Shown in pieces: positions 32,378-41,343 of a stretch of DNA of 64,000 nt; position 1 is the stretch's first letter; every line of letters starts with the position of its first letter. The translations under genes and the position numbers were made by a program. The stretch lies in NCBI GenBank assembly GCA_016185435.1, contig JACPNN010000013.1, positions 1 to 64,000 on the forward strand. The letters are read 5' to 3'. The stretch comes from Candidatus Aenigmatarchaeota archaeon (GTDB taxonomy: Archaea > Aenigmatarchaeota > Aenigmatarchaeia > QMZP01). The notes beneath the pieces are model-generated. The model was not told where the DNA came from. It saw only the letters and a list, made by a program, of their open reading frames with translations, and searched no databases.

Positions 32378-33673
32378 ATGAAAAGTTACGGTTACGTGCA
32401 GGAATCCCCGGCTCCAGCCCTGCAGTACAGCTTCGGCAGCATAGAGTTCATCGGGATGTTCGCGACCGTCAAGATGGGGGAGATGCCTGCTGTCTTCAAT
32501 GTGGGAGAAGGCGGCAGCGTGATGTGGGGAAGGCCCCTGGCCAGAAACAACCATATTTTTTTCGGCGCCTGCGACAAGAGGCTTTATTGCATTGATCTGG
32601 AGGGCAGGGAAGTGTGGCATTTCGAGACCAACGGGCCTGTTGCAGGCTACCTTGCCATGGACAATAATGCCATTTATTTCGGCTCATATGACCACAATTT
32701 CTACGCCGTATCGTTTGAAGGCAGGCTGCTGTGGAAGTTTGCGGCGCAGGGAAAGATCTATTCCAAACCGCTTGTCCTGGAGGGCAGGATATTTTTCGGC
32801 TGCGAGGATGGCAACCTGTATTGCCTCGGCAAGAAAGGGAAGCTCTTATGGACATTTTCTGCAAAGGCCCAGATTCCCAACGGCGCCTGCCTCGGGGATG
32901 GCTGCATATATTTCGGCAGCTATGACAGGAACCTGTACTGCCTCGGGCTGGACGGCAACTTGAAATGGAAGTTCGAGGCCAACGGGATAATAACATGCGT
33001 CCCTGCATATCACAAAGGCATTGTCTATTTCTCAAGCTACAACAAGAGGCTTCATGCGGTCAGGCATGACGGAAAGCTCCTATGGACGTATAACCTGAAG
33101 GACCAGACCTTCGGGAATCCTGTAGTACATGGGAATGAAATTTATCTGGGCAGCCACAGCGGCATGGTGAGGGCCTTCTCCCTTGGCGGCAGGCTTTTGT
33201 GGGACTTCAGGGCAAAGGACTGCACGTCTGATGAGCCTTCATTCGATGGCAGGAATATGTATATCGGCTCTGCAGACTTCAATGTCTATGCTGTATCCCT
33301 GAAGACCCATGGGCTGGTGTGGAAGGCCACCACTTCAGGCGCGACGTGGTGCATGCCTCTGGTTTACAAGGATAGGCTTTTCATAGGCTCCCACGACTGC
33401 AAATTCTTTGCATTCGGCACAAAGGATGGCAGGAAGCTGTGGGAGTTTGGGACAAGCTCAACTATACAGGCGCCTTTCGAGCCTGACACTGTCGCAGGTA
33501 GGGAAAAGGTGTTCGAGGTTGTCTGGCGGCCAATACCAGAAGCAAAAGAAGATGAGAAATACGGGGCAGTGGCAAGGCACCAGGAAGATATGGGAAGCGT
33601 GTATGGAAGCCTTGATACAGGATATGCCAGCTCAAGAAAAGAGTACACAGGAAAGAAAAAAGGCTACAGGTAA
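32378..33673 (+). CDS. PQQ-like beta-propeller protein
   Basis: A 431-residue protein made of repeated blades of about 38-42 residues, each with a pattern like 'IYFGSYDRNLYCLGLDGNLK' then W-x-F. At least seven repeats are visible. There is no signal peptide, so it is cytoplasmic, unlike most PQQ-binding dehydrogenases, and the enzyme motifs of those are absent. It is probably a scaffold or interaction propeller. The TATA-like TTTATAT overlaps the ATG at 32378, so a GTG at 32396 could be the true leaderless start. Role unknown. Confidence 0.8.
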   Translation: MKSYGYVQESPAPALQYSFGSIEFIGMFATVKMGEMPAVFNVGEGGSVMWGRPLARNNHIFFGACDKRLYCIDLEGREVWHFETNGPVAGYLAMDNNAIYFGSYDHNFYAVSFEGRLLWKFAAQGKIYSKPLVLEGRIFFGCEDGNLYCLGKKGKLLWTFSAKAQIPNGACLGDGCIYFGSYDRNLYCLGLDGNLKWKFEANGIITCVPAYHKGIVYFSSYNKRLHAVRHDGKLLWTYNLKDQTFGNPVVHGNEIYLGSHSGMVRAFSLGGRLLWDFRAKDCTSDEPSFDGRNMYIGSADFNVYAVSLKTHGLVWKATTSGATWCMPLVYKDRLFIGSHDCKFFAFGTKDGRKLWEFGTSSTIQAPFEPDTVAGREKVFEVVWRPIPEAKEDEKYGAVARHQEDMGSVYGSLDTGYASSRKEYTGKKKGYR

Positions 33674-33674
33674 T

Positions 33675-34298
33675 CTACTCTCTCATCCTCACAAACGCGC
33701 ATCCTCCATGGCTTTCAGTCCGCAGGCTCTTCTTTTCCTTTACCCCAAGAATCAGTTCCTGATAAAAATCCCCTGGCCTGGACACAGGCGCTGCTATCCT
33801 TCCCCCATCCTTCAGTTGCCGCGCAAGCCTCCTGAAAGTCTCCATGTCTATTCCGCAGCTTATCACAATAATGTCATAAGGCTTCTTTTTCTCATATCCC
33901 TTGGACCCGTCAGAAACTATCACTTCAACATTTTTTATCTCGGCCAATTTCAGATTCCTTTCAGCGAATTCAGCCAGCATAGGGTCTATTTCCATCGCAT
34001 AAACCTTCCTGCAGAGCCTTGAAAGTATTGCAGCCTGGTATCCCGAGCCGGCCCCTATTTCCAGGCACTTGTCTCCTTTTTCGGGCGAGACAAGCTCTGC
34101 CATCATGGCCACCATGTGAGGAGCCGATATAGTCTGGCCGCTGAACAGAGGCAGAGGCTCATCGGCATAAGCATATTTCCTGTGTTCAGGCATGACGAAA
34201 AGCTCCCTTGGAACAGAAAGAAAGGCCTTTCTCACATTTGCTGTCTTGATATAGCCTTCCTTATGAAGCCTTTCTGCAAGGCTTTCAGCTTCAGACAT
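33675..34298 (-). CDS. pcm: Protein-L-isoaspartate O-methyltransferase
   Basis: A 207-residue SAM-dependent enzyme that repairs isoaspartyl residues in aged proteins. PCM signatures are present: SVPRELFVMPEHRKYAYADE, PLPLFSGQTISAPHMVAMM, motif I CLEIGAGSGYQAAIL, VYAMEIDP and the end region DGGRIAAPV. Three in-frame starts lie within nine bases; 34298 is best placed relative to the TATA box (34309-34318). It converges on the propeller gene with a one-base gap. Confidence 0.93.
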   Translation of the reverse strand: MSEAESLAERLHKEGYIKTANVRKAFLSVPRELFVMPEHRKYAYADEPLPLFSGQTISAPHMVAMMAELVSPEKGDKCLEIGAGSGYQAAILSRLCRKVYAMEIDPMLAEFAERNLKLAEIKNVEVIVSDGSKGYEKKKPYDIIVISCGIDMETFRRLARQLKDGGRIAAPVSRPGDFYQELILGVKEKKSLRTESHGGCAFVRMRE

Positions 34299-34338
34299 GC
34301 TCATCACCGATTTATAGTATGGAAGCAGAAGTTATAAG

Positions 34339-34992
34339 ATGGACTTCTTCATTGGCCAGAGGAGTGAAGCAGGGAGAGCAGTGTCTCTTGCAAGGGAGCT
34401 TGGGTGGAGCAGCATCTGCATCCTTTCCGGCTCCGGGGAGGAGGCCATGCCTTCGGAACCCGGGATTGATATTTACAGGGGCATCCTGATGGAGCCCAAA
34501 AAGCAGCCTGAGCTGGAGGAGATGGTAAGCAGGTTCAGGAAGAGCGCTGAGGTGCTGGCCGTCAAAGGAGGGGACATAGACATGAACCGCGCTTCCATTG
34601 AGGCCGGCGGGATTGACCTTCTGGTGGACCCGTTCACTGACTACAGCGACGGCATGGACTATGTGATGGCAAGGCTGGCCAGAAGGAACAGGGTCATGAT
34701 AGGCTTCGCTTTCTCAAGCCTCCTGCACTCGGCAAGGCAGAAGAGGGCGGACATTTTCTCAGGCATGCTGTCGGTCGCTTCCCTTGTCAGGAAATACAAG
34801 ACGGGCTTTGCTCTTGGCTCCTTCGGCCTGACGGCCTATGACATGAGGGCCCCGTCAGAAATCATGTCCTTCGGAAGGCTGCTGGGCTTCGATGACAGGC
34901 AGATAAAAAATGCCATGGCCTGCACAGTGATCAGGGAAAACAGGGAAAGGCTTAGCAGCAAGTGGGTTATGCCGGGGGTCGAAAGAGAATGA
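34339..34992 (+). CDS. rnp3: RNase P protein component 3 (Rpp30)
   Basis: A 217-residue TIM-barrel-like subunit of archaeal RNase P, which trims 5' leaders of tRNA precursors. Family motifs are VLAVKGGDIDMNRASIEAGG, IDLLVDPFTD, MDYVMARLARRNRVMIGFAF and the end FALGSFGLTAYDMRAPSEIM. Length is typical. It is divergent from pcm, sharing a 40-base promoter region. The other RNase P proteins and RNA are not seen in this window. Confidence 0.92.
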   Translation: MDFFIGQRSEAGRAVSLARELGWSSICILSGSGEEAMPSEPGIDIYRGILMEPKKQPELEEMVSRFRKSAEVLAVKGGDIDMNRASIEAGGIDLLVDPFTDYSDGMDYVMARLARRNRVMIGFAFSSLLHSARQKRADIFSGMLSVASLVRKYKTGFALGSFGLTAYDMRAPSEIMSFGRLLGFDDRQIKNAMACTVIRENRERLSSKWVMPGVERE

Positions 34993-34996
34993 AGGA

Positions 34997-35269
34997 TTAA
35001 TGCTGCCCGACAACAAGCTTCTTCAGCTTTTTTGAAAGGGTGCTTGGAGATCTGTTGTTCACGTCATAGCCAAGCTCATCCAACTTTTTTGGCAGCTCTT
35101 CTGGCGAATATTTGCCTTCTACACTTGCCGGACCTGATCCCAATAGGGCCAATTCAAACAAATTTTCCGATGGCAGGTAGAGGACAGACAAACGAGCTTT
35201 TCCATTCGCCATCAGACGCCAGTAATCTCGTGTTCGTCTGATCCATCTTTCCTTATAGCGGACTGTCAT
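34997..35269 (-). CDS. Hypothetical 90-residue protein
   Basis: A small basic protein starting MTVRYKERWIRRTRDYWRLM and ending SKKLKKLVVGQH. A central stretch, ENLFELALLGSG, is followed by ELPKKLDELGYDV, which looks like an alpha/beta unit. The start at 35269 has a TATA-like TTTTTATT about 28 bases upstream; the longer reading to 35419 crosses the divergent RHH gene and is rejected. It may be a nucleic-acid-binding protein by charge. No family recognised. Confidence 0.5.
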   Translation of the reverse strand: MTVRYKERWIRRTRDYWRLMANGKARLSVLYLPSENLFELALLGSGPASVEGKYSPEELPKKLDELGYDVNNRSPSTLSKKLKKLVVGQH

Positions 35270-35413
35270 CAGATATGTTGAAAGAAAGGAATAAAAACAT
35301 GCAAGATTCCAAATTTTGCCTCTGACAACTGGCGGCAACCAGGCCAAAGCATTTAAGCATATCAAATAATTATTATTTGTAGCGCATCCGTAGTGCAAAG
35401 GTATGGTATAGCT

Positions 35414-35593
35414 ATGCAAAAGACAGCCATGGTGCCGATAAAGGCCTACAGGAAGGAAACCCTGCTGGTGCCTGTCCGCATCACACAGGAGCAGAACAGG
35501 TATCTGCAGGAGTTTGTCGAGAAGGGCATGTTCTCCAGCAGGCAGGACGCCATAAGGTTCATGATATCGGAGAAGATGCTGAGGGAGAAATAG
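35414..35593 (+). CDS. Ribbon-helix-helix (CopG/Arc-type) protein
   Basis: A 59-residue protein with a short strand, LLVPVRITQEQNRYLQEFVE, then KGMFSSRQDAIRFMISEKML, the strand-helix-helix pattern of Arc/CopG DNA-binding proteins. It is probably a small dimeric transcriptional regulator. The start may be ATG 35414 or ATG 35429 (MVPIKAYRKE). No toxin gene follows; the next gene is an esterase 43 bases away. Confidence 0.78.
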   Translation: MQKTAMVPIKAYRKETLLVPVRITQEQNRYLQEFVEKGMFSSRQDAIRFMISEKMLREK

Positions 35594-35635
35594 CTCTTTC
35601 TTTTTATATTTTCCTGAATTGGTTTAAGTGGGATT

Positions 35636-36280
35636 ATGAGTTCGGCGGACAGACAGGGGAAGGGCCTGGATTATCTTGAAGTCAAAGGCGGAAAAGATGC
35701 TCTTTTGGTGGGCCTCCATGGCAGAGGAAGCTCCCCTGAAGGCTTCGCCTCAGTTGCAGAGCTGATTTCCCCTGACTTCACATATATTTTCCCAAGGGCC
35801 CCTTTCAGGTTCCTGAACGGATATGAATGGTACCATTTCGATGACAGGCAGGAGGAAGGGATAATGAGGAGCATGGAGCTTCTGGGCAGATTCTTTTCAG
35901 AAATAAAGGAAAAATATCAGGCAGGCAAAGGAAAAATAATTCTTTTCGGCTTCTCACAGGGGGCTGTCATGGCCTTCCACTATGGCCTCCAGCATCCCCG
36001 GATTTTCTCGGGCCTGATAGGCATGAGCGGCTACCTGTATCGGCCTGAGAGGCTCTCCAGACTGATATCAAAGGAAGCGGAAGGAATGCCTGTCCTGATC
36101 ATCCATGGAAGCAGGGATGAAGTGATAACAGATGAATTCATGACAGGAAGGGAAATCGAAACCTATCTCAGAGGATTCAGGATAGGCGCTGAATTCCTGG
36201 AGTTCGATATGGGGCATGAGGTCACAATGGAGTCGCTTGATGCTGCAAGGAATTGGATTGAAGCGAGAATCAAGAAATAG
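35636..36280 (+). CDS. Phospholipase/carboxylesterase-family alpha/beta hydrolase
   Basis: A 214-residue serine hydrolase of the carboxylesterase/acyl-protein-thioesterase type. The oxyanion region is VGLHGRGSSPEGFA, the nucleophile elbow ILFGFSQGAVMA, the acid VLIIHGSRDEVI and the catalytic histidine FDMGHEVTMES. All triad residues are present. Soluble and cytoplasmic; natural substrate unknown. It overlaps the PKD protein gene by 11 bases tail to tail. Confidence 0.88.
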   Translation: MSSADRQGKGLDYLEVKGGKDALLVGLHGRGSSPEGFASVAELISPDFTYIFPRAPFRFLNGYEWYHFDDRQEEGIMRSMELLGRFFSEIKEKYQAGKGKIILFGFSQGAVMAFHYGLQHPRIFSGLIGMSGYLYRPERLSRLISKEAEGMPVLIIHGSRDEVITDEFMTGREIETYLRGFRIGAEFLEFDMGHEVTMESLDAARNWIEARIKK

Positions 36281-36911
36281 TGATTATCTTTCCCACGCTG
36301 TTTCTGGCCCCATTATCATCCTTTACCGTCAGCCACACAGCATATTCCCCCGGCCTGCTATAGGTCGCCTTCACCGTCCTGCCTTCAGCCTGCCTGCCGT
36401 CGCCAAGGTCCCACCTGAATTTTATTATCCTCCCGTCCCTGTCATAGCTCCTGTCCGCATCAAGAGTTATTTCCTCGTTCACGGCACCTTCGTCAGGCAT
36501 TTCCAGGATGGGGACAGGCCTCTCATTGTAGAGCTTTGGATATACCCCACTGACTTTCACAGTCATGGATATGGAGTTCTTCTTCCCTTTCCCGTCCTCA
36601 ACAACAAGCTTTGCGGCATACTCGCCTGGGAAATCATAGCTGTGGCCTATCAGCACGTCTTCTCCTCTGGATCCGTCGCCAAAGTCCCATTCATAGGAAA
36701 TTATGCTTCCGTCGCTGTCATAGCTCTCAGAAGCATCGAAAGTTATTTCTTCTGTTTCGAACGGCTCTGAAGGGGAATAAGAGAAAGCAGCATAGGGAGG
36801 ATAATTTGCCGCAATGTAGCCTGTCGGCTCAAAAAGGGCCAGATATCCTGCAAACAGGAGGCCTATCACTGCAAGGCCGAAGTACAGGAGGTAGATTCTG
36901 CGCTCCATCAC
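36270..36911 (-). CDS. Membrane-anchored protein with two PKD domains
   Basis: A 213-residue protein. An N-terminal membrane anchor (LLYFGLAVIGLLFAGYLALF, about 7-26) precedes two PKD repeats (about 40-125 and 125-213). Each carries the diagnostic core: ISYEWDFGDGSRGED and IKFRWDLGDGRQAEG. PKD domains are extracellular Ig-like spacers or adhesion modules. Probably a surface protein facing outward. Similar PKD repeats occur in the large protein at 50677. Confidence 0.85.
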   Translation of the reverse strand: MMERRIYLLYFGLAVIGLLFAGYLALFEPTGYIAANYPPYAAFSYSPSEPFETEEITFDASESYDSDGSIISYEWDFGDGSRGEDVLIGHSYDFPGEYAAKLVVEDGKGKKNSISMTVKVSGVYPKLYNERPVPILEMPDEGAVNEEITLDADRSYDRDGRIIKFRWDLGDGRQAEGRTVKATYSRPGEYAVWLTVKDDNGARNSVGKIITIS

Positions 36912-36955
36912 ATATATTTTGCAGCCTTCAGCTTATATTCAGCCGGCTTTCCTGA

Positions 36956-37828
36956 TTATGCCAGGCCAATTTTTTTCCTGAACTCATAAACTTCTCTCTC
37001 TATATTTCTTCTTCGGGCAAGAGCAATTTCATATGCTCTGATTGAGCTTATTTGAGCATACTGCATCGCATCCTCTTTTGAAAAGCCTGCATCCAATGCC
37101 TCAAAAAGATCAATGGCCTTTGAATATGTGAGAGCAGGATGAGCTATAGATGTCCATGGATGCTTTTTCCCGATTCTAGATGCACGTTCATGTAGAACGT
37201 AAGAAGGCACCCCGATTATTTTTCCCATGTCTTTATAGGACAGGTTTGACTCAATCATGATGGCCGTTTCCGCAAGCCTGTTTCCCTCTTCTGAAAGCAA
37301 TTTCCTCTCTCTGGCGCCGTAAAGGGGCTTTTCTTCTGCCTCCTTAAGTATCATGCCTACCTGTGTAAAGGATATTCCGCACCTCTCGCCTAACTCCATT
37401 AGAGACAGCTTCTCGCCTGAATCCTTTGCCTCATAATAGGCTTCAAATAGGCTGACTATGGACTCAAAAGATGTCTTATGCGTCTTCTTTTTGTAATGGC
37501 GCTCCAAGGCTTTCCTGAGAGGCCTGGACTTCTCAGCCTTTTTGAGTGAAATCAAATATATTGTTTCGGCCAGATCTTTCAATGAATCTTTTCTCATCGC
37601 TGCTTCTTTTCTTCTTACTTCCTTTCTCCTTTCTTTCCATTGCCCATGCAGATTTCTTTTTATCAATTCCTTCCGTATCGTTTCGCGGCTGACATTAAAT
37701 TCAGCTTTCATTTGCCACAATGAGCTCCCTTCTGCGGCATAGGCCCCGAGGTCGCCATATTTTTCCTTCTGCAATGGCTCATGGCCCTTTTCAGGAGGAT
37801 TCGATTTCGGATGCTCGAAGTTGGACAT
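36956..37828 (-). CDS. Protein with several helix-turn-helix motifs
   Basis: A 290-residue basic protein. At least three HTH-like segments are visible: [20 protein letters not shown] near the N-terminus, [20 protein letters not shown] in the middle and [20 protein letters not shown] towards the end. A further one may be [20 protein letters not shown]. The spacing resembles serial sigma-region-4-type HTHs. It is likely a DNA-binding regulator contacting an extended site. Start at 37828 (MSNFEHPK). Divergent from the pyrophosphatase gene. Not a family I can name. Confidence 0.68.
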   Translation of the reverse strand: MSNFEHPKSNPPEKGHEPLQKEKYGDLGAYAAEGSSLWQMKAEFNVSRETIRKELIKRNLHGQWKERRKEVRRKEAAMRKDSLKDLAETIYLISLKKAEKSRPLRKALERHYKKKTHKTSFESIVSLFEAYYEAKDSGEKLSLMELGERCGISFTQVGMILKEAEEKPLYGARERKLLSEEGNRLAETAIMIESNLSYKDMGKIIGVPSYVLHERASRIGKKHPWTSIAHPALTYSKAIDLFEALDAGFSKEDAMQYAQISSIRAYEIALARRRNIEREVYEFRKKIGLA

Positions 37829-37944
37829 ACATAGAATTGCAGGCAAATTTTATATTCGGCAGGAGGTTGAAAATGGCATACGCTTGTACTGGCCATCAGA
37901 GCTTTCAAAAGCTTTTAAAACCATTCCGGCCTATTATTGCAAAT

Positions 37945-39948
37945 ATGGCTGAACTGCTCGTACCTTTTGCGGCCAGCATCCTTGCCATACTTTTCTCAGT
38001 CTACCTGATATTCGATGTCAGGAAGAGGCCTGCCGGAACAAAGAAGATGCAGGACATTTCAGGAGCAGTGAGGCAGGGCGCCATGGCCTACCTTGCAAGG
38101 GAATACAAGACCATAGCCGTCTTTTTGGTTCTGATATCGATAGCGCTATATGCCTTCCTTCCGCAGGACTCTAAAATGCCTACAGTCATCACATTCCTTC
38201 TGGGGGCCATATTTTCAGCCTCGGCAGGTTTCATAGGCATGAAGATGGCCCTGACAGCAAACGTCAGGACAGCGGCTGCTGCTGAAAAAGGTTTGAAGCA
38301 GGCCCTTGAAGTCGCTTTCAGAGGAGGAGCCGTCACTGGGATGCTTGTTGTCGGCCTCTCTCTGCTGGGAATCGTGATTTCCCTTTACTTATTCAGAGAA
38401 CCCATACTGATTGTGGGTTTTGGTTTTGGCGCAAGCCTTGTAAGCCTCTTTGCAAGGATAGGCGGAGGCATATATACAAAGGCTGCTGATGTGGGCGCTG
38501 ATCTGGTAGGGAAAGTGGAAGCCGGAATTCCGGAAGACGATCCAAGGAACCCTGCAGTGATAGCCGACAATGTGGGTGACAATGTGGGTGACTGTGCGGG
38601 AATGGCCGCAGACCTGTTTGAGACATATGCTGTCACAGTTATAGCGGCCATGCTTTTGGGAAGCCTCCTGGCTTCAACTGTGGGCCCTTCAGGGACAAAC
38701 ATTCCCCTCCAGATAGCCAGTGCATCAATAATAGCGAGCATAATAGGCATCTTTTTTGTGAGATTGGACCGGAGCGGCAATATAATGAGAGCCCTGTATA
38801 AGGGCCTTATAGCCAGTGTTGTTGTAGCAGGCATTGTTTTCTATTTCATCCTGCCTGATTTCAGCCTCCTGCTATCGGCATACACAGGCCTTTTCGTGGC
38901 TCTCATTTTCTTCGCGATAACAGAATACTACACAGGCAAGAGCTGGCCTCCGGTCAAGGGCATAGCAGAAGCGAGCAGGACAGGCCCTGCGACCAATATC
39001 ATTTCAGGGATATCCGTCGGCCTGATATCCACTTGGATGCCCACGGTTGTCGTGGTGGCAGCAATACTGCTTTCCCATTACCTCGCAGGCCTCTATGGGA
39101 TTGCCATAGCCGTGACAGCCATGCTGGGGATGGCAGGCGTGATCATAGCCCTTGACAGCTACGGCCCCATAACCGACAATGCCGGGGGGATAGCTGAAAT
39201 GGCAGGCCTGGACAAAAAGGTGAGAAGAATTACTGATGCCCTGGATGCAGTGGGGAATACAACAAAAGCAGTGACAAAAAGCTTTGCCATCGGATCAGCA
39301 GCCCTAGCGGCCTTAACCCTGTTTGCAGCTTTTGTTATAGAAGTCGAAAAGGAAAGGATAAAAATAGGGAAGATTGACAAGCTGGTATTCAGCCTCTCAG
39401 ATCCCTATGTTCTTTCAGGCCTTCTGATAGGGGCTCTCATACCTTTTGTTTTCTCAAGCTTAGTTATAAAATCAGTAGGAAGGGGGGCATTTTCTGTAGT
39501 GGAAGAAGTGAGAAGGCAGTTCAAATTGGGAATATTGGAAGGAAAGGCAAAGCCTGATTATGCCAGGGCAGTGGATATTGTGACTAAAGCTGCCCTGAAA
39601 GAAATGACTCTTCCGGCTTTAATCGCTGTTCTGGCGCCATTGCTGGTTGGCCTCCTGCTTGGGCCATTGGCATTGGGAGGCCTCCTGCTGGGATGCATCT
39701 TGACCGGATTTCTCATGGCCACCCAGATGTCCACCGGAGGCGGGGCCTGGGACAACGCGAAGAAATATATAGAGGACGGCCATCTTGGAGGGAAAGGGTC
39801 GGATGCGCACAAGGCCGCTGTGGTCGGGGACACGGTAGGCGACCCGTACAAGGACACTGCCGGCCCCGCAATCAACCCGCTGATAAAGGTGATGAACACG
39901 ATAGCGATAATATTTGTCGGGGTTATTGTGGCCTTCGCTCTTGTGTGA
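37945..39948 (+). CDS. hppA: Membrane-bound proton-translocating pyrophosphatase, K+-independent type
   Basis: A 667-residue integral membrane ion pump that couples hydrolysis of pyrophosphate to proton export. The substrate and metal motifs are [20 protein letters not shown], then [14 protein letters not shown] near the end, with [14 protein letters not shown] before it. The sequence [11 protein letters not shown] has Lys where K+-dependent enzymes have Ala, so it is predicted to be K+-independent. About 15-16 membrane segments. The start at 37945 follows a TATA box (37912-37919); the long upstream extension is rejected. Confidence 0.95.
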   Translation: MAELLVPFAASILAILFSVYLIFDVRKRPAGTKKMQDISGAVRQGAMAYLAREYKTIAVFLVLISIALYAFLPQDSKMPTVITFLLGAIFSASAGFIGMKMALTANVRTAAAAEKGLKQALEVAFRGGAVTGMLVVGLSLLGIVISLYLFREPILIVGFGFGASLVSLFARIGGGIYTKAADVGADLVGKVEAGIPEDDPRNPAVIADNVGDNVGDCAGMAADLFETYAVTVIAAMLLGSLLASTVGPSGTNIPLQIASASIIASIIGIFFVRLDRSGNIMRALYKGLIASVVVAGIVFYFILPDFSLLLSAYTGLFVALIFFAITEYYTGKSWPPVKGIAEASRTGPATNIISGISVGLISTWMPTVVVVAAILLSHYLAGLYGIAIAVTAMLGMAGVIIALDSYGPITDNAGGIAEMAGLDKKVRRITDALDAVGNTTKAVTKSFAIGSAALAALTLFAAFVIEVEKERIKIGKIDKLVFSLSDPYVLSGLLIGALIPFVFSSLVIKSVGRGAFSVVEEVRRQFKLGILEGKAKPDYARAVDIVTKAALKEMTLPALIAVLAPLLVGLLLGPLALGGLLLGCILTGFLMATQMSTGGGAWDNAKKYIEDGHLGGKGSDAHKAAVVGDTVGDPYKDTAGPAINPLIKVMNTIAIIFVGVIVAFALV

Positions 39949-39962
39949 ATTTTTCTGGAAAT

Positions 39963-40187
39963 ATGATAATCTCCGTGAAAGTCCATCCGAATTCAGGCAG
40001 GAAAGAAATCATGGAAAAGGGCGGGGTCATCCATGCCTACCTGAAGTCTGCAGCCGAGGCCGGAAAAGCCAACAGGGAGCTGGTCTCCCTTCTGGCTGAA
40101 AAATACGGGATCCATGAAAGCGATGTGAAAATAGCCGGAGGGTTTTCTTCCAGAACCAAGATGATAGAAATAAAGGGCAAAAGCTGA
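39963..40187 (+). CDS. DUF167 (YggU-like) protein
   Basis: A 74-residue protein with the DUF167 pattern: ISVKVHPNSGRKEIMEKGG, then YLKSAAEAGKANRELVSLLA, then VKIAGGFSSRTKMIEIKG. The family is small, widespread and of unknown biochemical function. It starts 14 bases after hppA stops and probably shares its transcript. A longer upstream reading in frame lies inside hppA and is not used. Confidence 0.88.
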   Translation: MIISVKVHPNSGRKEIMEKGGVIHAYLKSAAEAGKANRELVSLLAEKYGIHESDVKIAGGFSSRTKMIEIKGKS

Positions 40188-40309
40188 GTGCTTTATTTAA
40201 AAATCCCCTCTTGTTTAAAGTTCTGTGTCACAACATCTATGTGGTGATTCAGGAGATGTATAAAGCTAGAATCTGGATTAAAGACACATTTCATTACAAG
40301 GAGAAAATT

Positions 40310-40555
40310 ATGCCTGAATTAGTTTCCATAGAAAGTATGCCCATAGAAGCAAAGATTGAATTACTTAAGGAATTGGAATATAATTCAGATGGTATATTTG
40401 TTCTTGATAAGAATGGCAAGAAACATCTTGACAGGTATACTGGACAGCCTGTCAGAATAGACAACATGGTCATTTTCTCAGGAAGCACAATCGTACTGGA
40501 CAACAACCCGCTCAGTATATCCTCCTTCTTGGAGGAGTTTGGAGATGTCATCTGA
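40310..40555 (+). CDS. Small hypothetical protein, first gene of an AT-rich pair
   Basis: An 81-residue protein starting MPELVSIESMPIEAKIELLK and ending SSFLEEFGDVI. The centre reads GIFVLDKNGKKHLDRYTGQ. The start at 40310 has a real ribosome binding site (AAGGAGA, six bases upstream), which is unusual among the leaderless genes here. It overlaps the next gene by 11 bases. Base composition is low-GC compared with hppA. Function unknown; possibly a small partner of the downstream protein. Confidence 0.55.
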   Translation: MPELVSIESMPIEAKIELLKELEYNSDGIFVLDKNGKKHLDRYTGQPVRIDNMVIFSGSTIVLDNNPLSISSFLEEFGDVI

Positions 40556-41243
40556 TGAACCGAATCCGACTGCTGATATAGCAGAGGGTGTTACAAAAGG
40601 GGTGCTTGATTGGTCATTAGATAAAATAAAAGAATTGGCCAAAAAGTTCAGAAACAGAGAGCTTGTTTTTATCAAAGATGTTGAAACAATTAACATTGCA
40701 AAGGAACAAAGAGCTTCTTCAGAATGGGAGATTTTCAAACACTATATAGATGATAGAAAATTTCGTATCCTTTTTCAGATGGGGTTGACTTTAAGAATAT
40801 TGGAGAGGGATAAGAAGAATGAAAAATTAGATAGATTAAGAAAAATAATTAGAGATAGATATGACACCAATGGTTTGCATGTAGCCCAAACCATCCAGAG
40901 CGGTATTTTTAACAAATATATTGGAATAGTTTTAGGGACGACTACGACTCCACAAAAACTCAAATTTGAGATTAACAATTTGTTTGAAAATATTGAAAAA
41001 ACAGTAGCTTTTATACAAACGACAGATGATGTGGACAAAAAAACAAAGGAAATATATATAAAAATAAATGCAAATAGCCCAAAAACTTTCATAATTTCAA
41101 GTTTTGGAACAACTATGGATGCTTGTGAGAAAATTAAAGATGGTGTGATTGAGGAAATTTCGGGTTATGAATGTGAATTATATGCGACAAAAAATAGGAA
41201 GGTTTATTTCTTGACTAAGATAGAAAATGAAGATTCTGTTTAA
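40545..41243 (+). CDS. Hypothetical protein, second gene of an AT-rich pair
   Basis: A 232-residue lysine- and isoleucine-rich protein. The first half is helical (GVLDWSLDKIKELAKKFRNR, FKHYIDDRKFRILFQMGLTL). The second half has beta-rich stretches (YIGIVLGTTTTPQKLKFEIN, TFIISSFGTTMDACEKIKDG). No membrane segment or enzyme motif is visible to me. AT-rich codon use sets it and its partner apart from both flanks, suggesting horizontal gain. The two-gene overlap resembles toxin-antitoxin or defence pairs, but that is inference. Confidence 0.55.
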   Translation: MSSDEPNPTADIAEGVTKGVLDWSLDKIKELAKKFRNRELVFIKDVETINIAKEQRASSEWEIFKHYIDDRKFRILFQMGLTLRILERDKKNEKLDRLRKIIRDRYDTNGLHVAQTIQSGIFNKYIGIVLGTTTTPQKLKFEINNLFENIEKTVAFIQTTDDVDKKTKEIYIKINANSPKTFIISSFGTTMDACEKIKDGVIEEISGYECELYATKNRKVYFLTKIENEDSV

Positions 41244-41343
41244 AAACTCACCATCCTGTTTAATAAGTCGCCCTCAAAAGAGAGTTTTTAAACAAAGCCA
41301 AAGCTGAGAAAACTTTATATTATACATTACACAAAATATCCGT

